In this document: positions 26,461-39,150 of the stretch, piece after piece
Layout of the letters: every line of letters begins with the position of its first letter
Position numbering within the stretch: position 1 is the first letter of the stretch
DNA from: Arthrobotrys musiformis
Taxonomy: Eukaryota; Ascomycota; Orbiliomycetes; Orbiliales; Orbiliaceae
Reading direction: 5' to 3'
Assembly (NCBI GenBank): GCA_036971715.1
Contig: JAVHJL010000001.1
Coordinates: 1,302,001 to 1,366,000 of the forward strand
Length of the DNA stretch: 64,000 nt
Notes under the pieces: generated by a model
The model's database searches: none
What the model saw: only the letters and a program-made list of their open reading frames with translations
What the model was told of the DNA's origin: nothing
Translations under genes and position numbers: made by a program

Positions 26461-26631
26461 TTGTCTCGTAAACCAGGGTGCCGAACCAAATGCCGTGGGT
26501 AAGTATACATGGAAGTATGAGATCGGTTCTACGACAAAGATTTAGGTACATTTCGAGAAATTTTAAACAGACTCTCGCGATAAAATACGCCCTTGTCTCG
26601 TAAACCAAAGCTGGCCGAAGATACGCCCCAC
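26461..26631 (+). repeat. two same-strand copies of the TTGTCTCGTA repeat motif
   Basis: TTGTCTCGTAAACCAGGG starts at 26461, and TTGTCTCGTAAACCAAAG followed by CTGGCCGAAG starts at 26593. They are 132 bases apart in direct orientation. The same extended motif recurs at 31314 and 40888 and, weaker, at 56182. Confidence 0.6.
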
Positions 26632-29600
26632 CCTGGGTTCCCAAATATTGATATAGCAAGATCCAACAAGGGCATTTACACCAATATCTCCCATTTCCTC
26701 AACCAGAAGCCTCGCTACGGCAGCGCCGTGTGGCCGTCAAGCGTGGGAGAAAGAAACAAGATTTATTTTAGGTATATTGATTCTAGAGGCCACGATCGTG
26801 GCGAGCATGCCGCGAATTCCCAATCATACCGTATGGTCATTTTGCGGGTAACGTACCGAACTAACTTGGTCTATAAATATGCACGCCCTCAAACTACGTT
26901 GCTGAACTGAGCATGTCAAGACGAGATGCCCAGGAGCCTATGTAACATTAATCCCAAATCCGGGCACTAATGGGGCGGAGATGTCGCCTACGTCCTAGTG
27001 CATGTGATGGAAGGCTTTCTCAAGAGATCGACTAAAGCCGTTAGGTCCATAACCCTATCGAGGGTAAAATAACCTTGTGAGTGAAGTCCATCTTAAGGCC
27101 TTCAGGATTGTAAAGGCTAGCAGGTTTCTCTAGTTATATCTGCTCATCTGCATATCAGCATGTTGACAGTAGTGATCTTCATATGTTTTGGATCTCTAGA
27201 ATGTTAATCATAGTTGATCGTTATGTCGATAGGAATAAATGCTTTATCTAAAATGCGAATCCCTAATTTAAATACAATAGTAAGGCTATTGATTCTTCGA
27301 TTATAGTTGTTAAATCTCTTTGGGAAATTTACAACTCCGAACCCTTCACGATGCTGCCGTCTAGCATTGCCATGGGCTTGGTAATATTTTGCTCCCGAGC
27401 TTTTACGGTAGCCACTGCGTAAATCGGGCAGTTAGATCGCCCCCTGGGATGTTCATTTACGGCCAATGGAGCCGGACAGCTAGCTGGAGAATGTTCGCCG
27501 GTTTATATTTTACATCGAATGCCTTCGCCACGTCGTAAGCATCGATTGGTCGACGATACAAAATGTGACATAAATATAACACCGAAGCAAGCAATTGATC
27601 ATAGCCAAGTTATATCACAGAGGGGTTAAAAAATTGGTGGAGATAAACCTGTATTTTTTTTATAGCTAACTCAACCTGTCGACATTACTAGGGAAGATGA
27701 TCCAATCGATTCTAAGAATAATCACTAGCTTGCTGTGCACATGAAAGAAGCAATAGGCCACGTTACACAAACCTTTCTTTTAGTTTAAGTTCTGACACTC
27801 AGTTGCACATGTATCCCTGGGTAATATTTTCCGCTTATAATGCGCCGGGATTGATTGATGCCATGCCATCGAAAGGGGATTTATTCATTACCAATATACA
27901 TATCGATATGCCCGATTAATGTAGCATCAGCATTCTTAAAACAAACTGGAAATTCTTCGGCGTTTAGATAATTAGATTTAATATTTCATTTATGTATAGT
28001 CTTCAGGCCATGGGAAAAATTCGACACTGACGATGCACATGCACACGGAAGTCGTCATACAAGTCTAAAACTACGGTTGGTCTATGAGGTAGGTCCATAC
28101 CGAGTGGGGCTAGTATATCTACGGACGCCGAACACAAGAGTAACCAATCCGCGGCATTGTATTATCCAATTACTAATTGTTTCTACGCAGTATGTTGGCT
28201 CATCCTAGCCGCCGCAAACACTGTATCTATCCGTATTCAAATTTCCCCGTTTTAAGGTATAAACTTTCTCCATTCAATTGCCGCACCTATTGTCCTGCGG
28301 GAATTTTGTGGCTTTCAGCCGCAGGCTTATCTCAGCTCTCGGGTGGAGTTTCATGTCATATTCCATGACGGCTCCGGGCTGGGGAGCTGTGAGACCTCTT
28401 CTGAGACATAGCAAAGCATATGTCATGTACACGTCCATCCGTGTTGGGGAATGTTTTAATCCAGAGCAATGAATAGTCTCGAGGCCAACCCCGGGCGATC
28501 TGGTCTCATATGTAGCCTAAGTTTTCATCGGGTCGATTAAAGGCCGACCTTCGAAATTTCGTAGGTTGTCACCACTATCGTCTGATTGGTCTATTATCCT
28601 ACCTCGCGGGCTCCAAGGCTCGGGAGCCAAATTCTGCACGTCCCTCTTATACGCGCACAGATCTTATCTTTCGCGATATTAGGACGGGTTAAATACCATG
28701 GTACACGTACGTAAACGGTGTGAGCAGGAGACCAAACAAAACTATCTCTGCCAAGAGAAAACCTTCAAGCTTTATCCTAATGACTAATGACTAAGGTTAA
28801 ACATTAGGGAGCTCGCAAAATAAAATGAATTTTGGGGAGACAGTTCAAACTTGCCCAATTCCCGGTTGTAGTAGGTAATAGTAATAGACAAGAAAAAGAC
28901 TCCGTGTTAGCTTTATGTGCGCGCCGTCACCATACATGGACACAGTTTGTGGTATGCACTGACAATGGCTCTATCCGGTGAAATAACTACGGGGCGTGTT
29001 AGCTCCTAGCTAATTAGTGAGATATGCTCGTAATTAGACGGAAATATGCATACGAGCGCAGGACGGCAGCTACGGGAAATGCGTCCCGACGACTAATCGC
29101 AATACTCGCTGTCATGTCATATCGTGAAACCTTTTTTTTTGTCAAGGACCCACATCAAAGTGCTTTGTGTGCGAATAGCGGGACCGCCTGAGACTCGCAA
29201 TCATTATCATTCGGAACTGACAACATTTGAGAGTCCAACCGCAAGTATTGACACCGCAATGCGGCTAGCTTTCTCTCTTCTTCTTCAAATAGAATTTCTT
29301 TTTCCCAGGGTTTGTGGGGGGTTTACGAGTGGCCGGAGTGAGTTGGGCGTGTTGGATGTTGCAGTCGCGGCCAATAGGAAGCCGAGGAAGATTCGAATGT
29401 TCGCTAGAATTGTCTTGGCGAACCCCTGACCTCGTGCAACGCAGGTCGACAAACCAACATCAACAACACGCAGCAGCCTTATCTCCAAAGGATCAATCGA
29501 ATATATCCTTAACACCAGGTCGCTATAATATTATCGGCTGTAACGATCGAACCCTGCCCGGGATAACGATATCCAAAATATCTCCTGCTTAATACCTCAC

Positions 29601-30263
29601 CAGAGGGGAAAAAGACCTCTACCTTGGCTCGGTTGTTCGATGAGCCGCGGTATGGCGTCTTCAGTTGGCCAAACCATGCATCTAGTAGGTTTCAGCCTGC
29701 CTAATTTGGGACGCGGCCTGTGAAGTGGTTCCTGTCTTTGATTTGATTCTGGTCACAAGGCAACAGGCAGCAAGGAGCGGCATCTCGATCAGATCGATCG
29801 TGGTCCCGCTCGGTTTTTGTCTAACAATTAACAGCAGTTCAATGCAGCCAGATCACGTTTGTGAGGGACAATTGAGATGCTGCATCTTGCAACTAGTCCG
29901 AAGATGCGAATTGTCTCAGAGAGTGTCTCATTCATTCAAATATCTTCGACTGCGGAGGCTCTACATATTTGCTACTATATCCGAGATTGGAGCGACGATA
30001 GTGGCTGAGACGAAGCCTCAATGGGGCTAACTTGACCGCATCCCAACACATTCCTCACATGCGCATGCCTCATGCCGCATCCCTTGCCTTACATCAAAAA
30101 CTTGTTCCGGCATGCCGCATCGATATCTCCGGTATAAACTTACCGGAGTCTCCGACAGTCAACTAGTCTCATACCAGGAAATGATTCTCTGCCATCAATT
30201 CTCTCACCGAGCTTGACTATCATGAATCTAATCCGTAGCTATTTTTACTTGTCCTCCTCAGGC

Positions 30264-30935
30264 TTAATATTGCCCAGATCTAGAGGTGAACCCATGAGGC
30301 TTTTCGACATATTGCGAGATGAAGTAATAGATCGGCAAGCTAGCTCCACCTGCAGGCTGGCATTCTAGAATGAAACCTGATCCAGTCGGCGAAAGGCTTA
30401 CGTTGCCGAAAAAGCTAATTCCCATCCCACTTTTTGGTTCCTCGCCTCCTGATGGTGGTGTCTCTTCGCTGGGTGCGTGTGTTTCCCCATGAGGCAGTGA
30501 TATTCGCTGTGCGGCCTCACACTTCGCTATTGATTCGATAGGAGGTATTTTTGCTTGATGCCCACGCGGAGCACGTCCTCTGAAGCTCCACATGGCTGGG
30601 AAAGGGGGACTCTCCTTTGCGTTGAGATCGTCGTGAGGGAAGGAAAAAAAAGCAGGTTTCATGGATCGCCCGGGACCTCTTCGACTTTGCATTCCTCCCA
30701 GATGGCCTTCTTTTGCGGCTAAACTACCACGTTGACGTCGCACCAACCCGCGTCGATTGTCCCAAGCCGTCAGGCCGGCCTGCAGCTCCAAGTTTTTTTT
30801 CCTATCTAGTCCCTGATAGACACATCCGCATAAGTGGGTTCGTGTATATCCGGCTTTCGTGGGGTTTTGCGAGAATCGTCGACCGGGCAGAAACTTGTTA
30901 GTGAGCACACTGCTAATCAGAACGCGGGCAAGCAC
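30264..30935 (-). CDS. uncertain open reading frame
   Basis: The open frame spans 223 codons, long for this stop-rich neighbourhood, but it starts at GTG. The first ATG is near codon 82, giving a 142-residue version. The C-terminal half looks more protein-like (HGETHAPSEETPPSGGEE, then GFILECQPAGGASLPIYYF). I do not recognise the protein. There is no signal peptide, membrane segment or known motif. It may be the 3' exon of a gene with unrecognised upstream exons, a fragment or chance. Confidence 0.2.
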   Translation of the reverse strand: MLARVLISSVLTNKFLPGRRFSQNPTKAGYTRTHLCGCVYQGLDRKKNLELQAGLTAWDNRRGLVRRQRGSLAAKEGHLGGMQSRRGPGRSMKPAFFSFPHDDLNAKESPPFPAMWSFRGRAPRGHQAKIPPIESIAKCEAAQRISLPHGETHAPSEETPPSGGEEPKSGMGISFFGNVSLSPTGSGFILECQPAGGASLPIYYFISQYVEKPHGFTSRSGQY

Positions 30936-33560
30936 GTAGTCATATACGTTTTAACCTGCAATATGATGATTTGATGTTGCAACTTGCATAGAAAATTTAG
31001 TTGGTCAAGTGGCTTTCGAGCTCTTCTAGCTCAAGCATCTTCCAGAACCCATGCTCTTTTCGAGCTCCTCACGCCTGGCTCAATTGCCCAATCGAAATCA
31101 CATTAATGATCCGGATATATGCTGTGATTCTAGTTTTTCCACCTTGCAGGGCCCACAGAAAAACGGCACACACGCACCTACAGCAGAGAAAAGAAAGAAA
31201 AAGAGAAATTTAGAGCGACTCGGAATAAGTTTCTCGTTGACGATAGCGAGAGACATTATGCACGTTCTAACGTACAGGGCACATTATTAAAAACAAAAAA
31301 GACCAGACCAAACTTGTCTCGTATACCAGAGCTGGCCGAAGGACCAAACGGAAAAAGAGTTTGTCCTCATCAACCCCTCATCGTTTTTTTTGTTTTCTTT
31401 CTTGTCCCATGCCGAGTGCCTCTTGGTGCTAAACCCTTGCATTGTGGAGTATTCGAAACCGGGTTTTGAACTCTCTTCACGATTGTTTTTTTTTATTTTA
31501 TTTTTTTTCATAATTCCGAGGCCGTTAGCCGTACAGACCCTCGAAGAGATGCGAGACGGCATGTCGTTTTTTTGTCGTACCCCTCCCAGTTCACTATATT
31601 CAACAGAATACAACTTGTTCAGTCTGAATACATGATTCGGTGGATTTTGAGCAAACCGTATGCGCATGTTCATATGACCTGTCATGCGCATAACGAAGGG
31701 GAGTAGAAACACACAAGGAGTTATAGACCCTACCCCAACTATAACGAAGGTATTCTATAGTATCGATATGTAAGTAAGTACACACATGGAATGTTCCGCC
31801 TTTTTGCATATCATACATACTCTATGAAAAAAATCCATACAAGCCAAACCGCAAGGCCAATTACCATGTACCCGATAACTCGGAAACCCCCCCAGAGTAC
31901 ATTTGGATAAGTGAAAGCAGGGAAAAAACTTCTCAAAAAGATCCCATTCTTCCACCGACGTATGCTATTGCACCACATTTCCCAGACGATTCATGTGCCA
32001 CAGAACGCCTCTACTCGACATTCACATGAAACTGGCCCCTCAAGAGGATTTCCCCCCTCCCCTGGCGTCTACCAGCCATCAACATATTTTTGCCACCGCA
32101 CACCTTTTTAAAGTTTTCCCGTTTCTTCCAATATAAACTAGAGGCAGCTTAAGTCACACAAAAAAATCATTGCGATAGGTAAAAAATCAGAGGGGAGGGG
32201 AAACATTACAAGTGGCAAGCAACGTCAACGCTGTGGCGCATGCATATGCATATGACCGCTTATCTTTTCCGTTCGATAGGCTTTGTGGACATAAGGCTCG
32301 AGAAATTCGGTTGTGCGCAACATTCCTTGAAGGTTGCCCATAACCAAGCTAAGACCTTGCATCAAAAAAGCCATCTCTTATTCTTTTTTTTTCAATGTAA
32401 AGTCCATCTTTGGTAACTACGGCACACATAAGTAATCTTCAAGTTTGTCCACATGCTGTGGCGGGTAACCTCGGGGATCTGGGGACGCAAGGGAGCGGCT
32501 TTTGAGTGGCATCTCGGATCGAATAAGAGAGAAAGAGAAAGAGAAGAGAGAGAAGAGGCGGCCAATGAGGGTTTCCCGCGGCTTGGGCTTCTACGATAGG
32601 CTCCACCTCCCCACGGGTGTGGCGGTTATGTGGATTTCGTTCTAGGTCTTCTTGGATTTTTGTTTGGAGAGAGCAATCATCAATTCTTTTTTTGGATTCC
32701 CATCTTTTTATAGTATTGATGGATTTATGAATTTCTTTTCTTTTCCGTAGCCACTTTTATGTACGTGATGGGATGAATCTTCTATGAGGCATACGAACAA
32801 GCAAAAGAAGAAAAAAAATGATAAAAAAGAAATAAAGATAGGGTAATACATGACGCTGATTCCTTGCCACTGAGCTAGCCTAGAGTGTAAGTGCCAGAGG
32901 GTATCAAAAGAATTGAAATTCAGAAATGTAGAAGTTTAAGAGATAGAGAAAAAGGGTAGCCCAGTAGGTAAATAATAGGTAGATAGAGAATCGAAAAAAA
33001 GATAGAAATTTATGTGCAGAGGAAGAAGGAGAAGTGACAAGATAGTTAAATACATTTGAGTTAAAATAGGAAAAAAAAGGTGTTTAGAAGTATTGGTGGA
33101 AAGAAGAAGAAGAAGGGAAGAAAGGCAGGCTAAAATGTGTATCTTATTCATGATAGGGGAAAGCATGCAATAAATTCGTGATATTCGAAAATATACCGCC
33201 GATTGCCAAATTGTAAAAAAAAAATAATAAATAAAAAAGCAAAGTGGTGTTATCGAATCGAAAATGTAAGGAAACGCATACTCCAAAAACCCCGGAGCTG
33301 TTTTAGAGAGAAAAGGAAGATGTCGTAAAAGTTCGCAAAGGAGATCGCGTTCGGTAACGAGGAAAGAAGCCGTGATAAAGACAAAGGAAACAAAGGTTGC
33401 TGATAAAAGGGTATACTAGATAAACTAGGACGGTCAACGTTGTCGAAGAAGAGAAGGGAATTTGCGAAGAAAATCCTGGATGATAAAAATGGAGCTGTAT
33501 CAATTTTGACAAAGGAAATGCATATTGATTATAGGCGGAAGACGCTAGCGCTCTGCTCTC
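30936..33560. other. intergenic region with purine-rich tracts
   Basis: Contains one TTGTCTCGTA repeat copy (31314), a GA-rich stretch (about 32525-32560) and, from 32800 to 33550, strongly purine-rich plus-strand sequence that is pyrimidine-rich in the sense of the gene ending at 33561. That part probably includes its 3' untranslated region. The 116-codon minus-strand frame at 32936-33286 is low-complexity and is not accepted. Confidence 0.5.
31314..31350 (+). repeat. TTGTCTCGTA repeat motif copy
   Basis: TTGTCTCGTATACCAGAG followed by CTGGCCGAAGG. It is closely similar to the copies at 26593 and 40888. No inverted partner is seen within about 200 bases. Confidence 0.6.
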
Positions 33561-34964
33561 TCATTCGAACAATTTACGCCCTAGAACCTTGAGATGCTCG
33601 TTTTCTACCCTTAATCTTTCCATCTCGTCACCGCCTTGCAGTGTTAGATCCTTCCGTAGCCTTTCATTCTCGTTCCGTAACCTATGCACTTCTTTGTTTT
33701 GCCGGTCAGCGTCCCGTTCCAAGTCAGCCACCCGTGATTCGAGATCCCTGATACGAGCCAGATGAGCTGCACTTTCTCCCTCGAGAATATCCTTTATGCT
33801 GCTTCTCGGTATTTTTACTCTCACATAGTCTTCTTCCACGTGAGATTCTAGCGAGTCGAACGGATACATTCTCTTTCTCGGATTTGATGAGGCAAACCCA
33901 GTGGCGCCCCTAGCCTCATTCATCAAAGTCTGCGACACGGAACCCACAGGTGGCGCTTCGGGTGGGGAGCTAATATGTGTTGATGTTGAAACTGCAGCTG
34001 CCGCTCCAGTCCAATGATGCGCAGGGTTGGCAGAAGAAGGATGCGCCGAGGTTGCAGATGCTTGAGCAGAACTCGCTTCCGCCAGGGAATTGAGTCTCGA
34101 GTGAGAATGCGGACTGGGAGGAGGTGGAGCTTGAGTTTGAAGCGGCGGTAAAGATGGAGGTGGAATCCTGTAACCATCTGGGGGTGGGTTTCCGTGTGGG
34201 TCGTGAAAGGAGAAGCTGCTAGTCGGACTTAAATTGGGTCGTGATGGTGTTGATATGGATGAGCGTGAACGGAACTGCGCAGCGGTATTGTACATGTCAT
34301 CCTATGAAGTTCGTGTCAGCTTATGGCGTTTTCGTCCCCGTTTTCTTCGCTTCTTTCTTTTTTCCCTCCTCTATTTTAATTTCTCCTCTTTTCGTTCTAT
34401 AACGGCTAGCCCGAGGATACAATAATAGGTATCACCACTAGCACAGCATAGTGGTGATAAATAATGTCCAGGCAGACACCGTGATAGCAAAGGAATACTT
34501 GATACGGGCTAGGGCCATGTGGGTACACACCTTAACTGCTGTGACTTTTGCATTGGCAATGGCAGCCTCAAGCTGTGCTAAGTCCTGGCTACTAATTTGA
34601 GATGTTGATATGTACGGCCACGGAAATGCCTGCTCTTCAGCAGTAACGAACTTCAGGCCCAGCTCGCGAACGTATTTGGTGCTTGTGATCTTCGAAGGTT
34701 CGATGTCGATTTTGTGTTGTTCGTCTGAATTAGGCGTTCTTCTTGTCAGCATCCATCTCGGCTTTTCTGGCCATGACAAATATATAAACAAAAATTACTT
34801 CGACAAGGACAAGCAGGCGGAACGGGGGCTTTTTTGGTGGACTTACGAATGAGGTTTGCCAGCAACGCTCGAGCTTTGGCACTCCGTTGTGAGCGAGCTG
34901 CGTTCTTCATGGCTGCGCGCTCTTCCTTGCTCTGGCGCCCTTTGTTGCCTTCTTCGTCGGACAT
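33561..34964 (-). CDS. coiled-coil protein of unknown function, three exons
   Basis: The proposed exons are 34964-34847, 34724-34531 and 34301-33561, giving 350 residues. Intron 2 (229 bp) is well supported by its branch GCTGACACG, 18 bases before CATAG. Intron 1 has donor GTAAGT. Its acceptor is either TTCAG with branch GCTGAC (used here) or an in-frame CCAG at 34767, which would add 14 residues. The start context is CAGAATGTCC. The N-terminus is basic and charged (KEERAAMKNAARSQRSAKAR). The middle is Pro/Ser/Ala-rich and probably disordered, with a basic KRMYPF patch. The last 80 residues form a heptad-rich coiled coil (RDLESRVADLERDADRQ...) ending LGRKLFE. The coil is not preceded by a clear bZIP basic region, so a transcription-factor call is not justified. 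I do not recognise the family. A role as a scaffold or nuclear coiled-coil protein is only a guess. Confidence 0.65.
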
Positions 34965-37900
34965 TCTGTCGGTGGTGTGTGGTGTGTGGTGGTGGCTTGT
35001 GAGGTTGGCTTTGGTAAGGTTTGGTTATACTAATCTCCTCCTCAGGTGATCGCTACAGCCCATTGAGGGCCGACTATAAAATGCGGCGCAAACAAGTCGA
35101 GGAAAAAAAAAAAAAAACCGAGGGCGGACGGGCGGACGGACGTCGTTGAAAAGGAAGTGCTCTCTTAAAAAAAAAAAATTACGTTTCAGTTCGGGTGAGG
35201 CGATTGATATCAACTTAAAGATCTTGAGACGGCAGGATATCTTTTTAAGTTTGGCAGTAAACGAAATAAAGAAAGAGATACGCAAGCAAGCTAGAGTGAA
35301 AATTAGAAGGGACGGGCAACGTTTGAGATGCAGGCGTTGAGGCTCCCTGGGGAGATGCGGATGGAGTTTTCCTTTTGAGGGGCGCGCGGTGGTGCTTCTT
35401 TTCTTCTGTCCGGCGGGAACGAACCGTTGGATGACAGGTAAAGGTGGGTTTCCGTATTATTGCCTGCCTGCTTGCTTGCCTGTGCTTGTGCGGACCAACT
35501 GGACTGGGATCAGGCTCTGGTTAAGTATCTCACCAGGAAAAAAAAAACAAAAAGGGAAGAAAAGGACAAGAAAAAAAAAAAAGATGGGGCTCCCGGTGCT
35601 ATCTTTTAACAAGCTCGAGTCAACTGCACGGAGTAATATTATAGGGCTGCTTCAAAAAGGATGGAATCCGAAAGGGAAGCGATATCGAAAGTAGGCCGGC
35701 CAAAGAATAAAAAGAAGCTCTGGAGAAATAATCTGAAAAAAGTAAATATAAAAGAACGATCCCAGAAATGTATTGACGAAGAGAAGAAAAAAAAAGGTGG
35801 AAAAAATGAAAAGGCGGAAAGCTAGAAGGGAAAAAAAAGCAAGGAGGAAGACAGAGAGACAAGAGACAGAGCTAGATGGGGGGTCCAGGTCAAGTCAGGT
35901 CAGAAGGTCGTCTTGTTTTCCTGAGCAGGCCGATGTGTGCAGAGCAAATATGGGGCGGCGACTAACAGACCATAAAGCTGCTGTTTAAGCCAGTTGTTCA
36001 GCGGCCTCAGTTTAGTCGGAGCGCACCTCTAGTACGTCTCTAGTCCTGGGCTGGATGGAAGGCTACTAGCACCAACCACGGCCGGAGTCTCTTCGTTTTG
36101 GCCGAGTCCTGTCTTTGGCCGGACTGTCGTCAAGTATAGACGTCGAAGGAGGCAATCCGTAGCTCGGATGACGATGGCTGGGCCTGAATAATCCGCCTCC
36201 TGCTGCTTTCCTATGTTCGAAAAAGCGGGTGCAACGAAGTCCGGTCTGGCTTTCGAAGGGAAAGGGAAGAAAGAGGTTGTTGACTGCACTTGCACTTGCT
36301 GTGGCGCACGCAATCTATAAATATGAGCAAGGTATCTTGCAGATTGACCACCCCGGAAGGCTCAAATCATGCAGGGTTCCCAGTAAAATTTGGTGGGTGT
36401 TCCTTAGCGGATTTGGTTTGTCGCAGGAATCGAACAAAAGAGAGGGGAAAAAACAGCAAAAAGATCCTCTGGTCTTCTTTTCCCTCTCTTTCGTTTGCCC
36501 TTCGGGTACCGCTGCTGTTTTGCTGAGGGTGCCTAGGTTAGCCGCCTCATGGATCCCTCACCTTGCGAAAAGGGCGGGCGGGGTTGCTGTTTTCTATCTG
36601 CTCAAACCTCCCGCTTGTTGGCCCTGGTGCCAACGTCGACGTCGGATGTTGCCAGTGTGATTCGAATAGTGCCGGTGAGGGGTCCCATTGTTATGCAAAG
36701 GTATCTTCCAAGTACACTTCCGCTGTACCGGGTCGCCCCAAACTACCTTCTTAATACTTCCCATGTACGCCGGCCGGTGTGGATGCGTTTCGGAGGCGAA
36801 ACATGGCCCCCTCGAATCTCATTTGTCTTCCAGTGCGACATTTCTTGCCGACACCAGATCAGCCCGTAACACGTACTAGACTGAAAGGGATACCTCTGTT
36901 GCTTGAGAAATCGCGCGCCTGCGGGAGCTGCTGATGCGGCAATGCATCCTATAAGGCTACCCAGATGCGGCACAATCATTTGGAGATTCCGCTCCGTCTT
37001 TGTTGGTCAAGGGTATGATATTGAAGGGACCTCGGCCTTATCGTTTCGAAACAAAAGGCTGAGATGCATCGACGCTTGTCTATCGCAATCCCACTCAGCC
37101 GTTTAATTGCAGTTGACCTGCTCTCTTCCGTTTGCGTGGCGAGCAACTTTGTTTCTTTCTGGTCAATTGACCAAATCTTAGTAGGTAGTAATATATTTGG
37201 GCGTGTCATGTGAGCTCGTGAAACTTTCGTCTTCGACTCGAGCTGGAACTGCTGACCACAGAGAGAAGAGAAAGCGAACACCACCACACACCCCAGTTCA
37301 AGTCAAGGCCAAGGGCTCGTTATACATTGCATGTCATGTCATGTCAAAATATGGCCAATTTTAAAAGGGAAAGGCATCGGGTAGGGGTGGTAGCATCCGA
37401 TAGATGGTAGTTTCGAAATTCCAGCCTCTCTCTTAAAGATCTTGCGTGGCCTCTTGTATATCCGCTGCATTTAGCAGAGATTGCGAAATATTGGATTCGT
37501 CGCTGGAGGCAGGCAAAAAAGGACAGCGGCAGGGAGTGTCTGTCGCTTCCACGAACCGAAGGGGGGCGTGATACGAATCGAAAGTAATAATCCGACAACA
37601 ATAACACAATTCCCTGCCCATGGTCCTGGGCACGCAGGATCGAAAGACAACACCAAGACGATGATCTCGACACGATAAAAGCTCACATGCCCACTTCGGG
37701 TTTTTCGCCGGATTTTTCCTCTCTTGTATTTCTGCGCGCGCGCTGTGGAGAAAAAGGCAGCTTCGTGGCACTCAATAGCATCTTATATTATAGCAATTAA
37801 AATTCCTGGCGTCTTGTAAGCTTCTCCCTTGCTCTCCGAGTGTTAACGTTGTATAATATAGCCCAAACCTGGGAGCATAACAACACACCGGGTGGCAGAT

Positions 37901-39150
37901 GGAACAGCATGTCAGGACTCAATCTACCTGGGAAGAGGGGTTGAAGGACAATGTCGGGTAGATTGCCTCTGAAATTTGGGGAGCCTTCTTGGAGGAATAC
38001 GGAGCGGAAATATAACACCCATTTCGTCAAGTGCCTTGGTACGAATGACGGCTTTCATGGATATCTTGCCATAAACGCTGCTCGATACGCGATCAACTGC
38101 CTGCTGGATTGAGGGGTAATCCTCGCTTCCAACTGTTCGCAAACACGGGATAACCCAGCGGTTGAGCCCACAATATTATCAACTAGATTGAGTAAGAATT
38201 TGTAAACCAGTTCGTCAGGCGAAGGGCGGGAGACATGTTGAGACCAACCTCCTCGATAGATAGGTATAGGTAGACACACATATGCGCATGCACACGCATG
38301 TAAGAGCGTTCCGATAGAGCTCGGGGCAAGGGATTCGAGATATCGGTCTTGGTATCTTATCAGCTAGCGGGGAGGTGTTTTGACAGCTGGGTTCCGCTGC
38401 ATGTACATGTACATGTCGTGGAGGCCAGCCTTGGGGCGTTCGCCTGGAAAGCCACCACCACAATCACGGTGGCTGTAACGACGCATGATTCCTTCTAGAT
38501 TCCGAGACCTCGCTAGGGCCTCAGACATCTGATCTGAACATATATGACAGGCCGTCATATAGGTGTCTCAATCTTGCAATCTCGGGGCTGATGATCTTAT
38601 AGCGGCGAACACGGAGATATAATGAGGGTGACGAGTGCAGCGGTTCGTGTTTGTCGGTCTAAGAGGGAAACAAGTCCAGAGATGCCGCTGAGATGCAGCG
38701 GCGCTAGGAGATATGTCCCCACTGGGCGATATAACGTCGATGCATAAGCAATATAATGCACTCACACGTACACACACACACAGACACACACAAAGAACAC
38801 AACTTGGAGGGGCGCTCGGGCGAGGTGTTGTGGGAGGTCTCCAGGTTGCACAAAATAAATGTGTTGTTTGTATCGTCTGTGTTGTCTGTTGTATCCACGT
38901 GACCTGATATCTGTTTGTCCCCACTGATAAGATAAGGGCAACCAGCCCAAACCCTCCCAGCAAAATTTAGACGGTCTTGGCTTTTAGGTGTTGTGTGGGA
39001 GAAAGCTTTCCACAGGCAGAGTATCTCGAAATACCGGCTAGCATCAACTTCGACATCACGACCATCGACAACATCCCGGCACCACCCTTCATCCGGTTCG
39101 CTTCTACCTCTAAATTTCGACATTTCGCGAATCTTAACATTTAATCCAAC
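34965..39150. other. large divergent intergenic region
   Basis: 4.2 kb between the divergent coiled-coil gene (minus) and rps1 (plus), so it holds both promoters. Poly-A runs occur near 35102, 35167 and 35570, a CA-rich microsatellite near 38766-38800, and short tandem words (CATGTCATGTCATGTCA near 37331, TGTACATGTACATGT near 38402). Open frames of up to 143 codons occur on both strands but none has recognisable features. Confidence 0.5.

Larger units (their letters stand above)
24166..30263. other. about 6 kb of degenerate non-coding sequence
   Basis: The character matches 11050-21002: stops in all frames, TA-rich words and scattered repeat motifs (26247, 26461, 26593, 28477). No coding region can be supported. 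The longest frames (about 100 codons, near 26354-26910 and 29124-30030) overlap on both strands and lack motifs. Confidence 0.5.

Noticed and set aside
32936..33286. 116-codon minus-strand frame rich in Leu, Phe and Tyr
   Set aside because: It is pyrimidine-rich low-complexity sequence that reads as hydrophobic residues by composition alone. It probably lies in a 3' untranslated region.
36229..36660. 143-codon plus-strand frame upstream of rps1
   Set aside because: It starts without an ATG, has no motif and overlaps frames of similar size. It lies in a divergent intergenic region.
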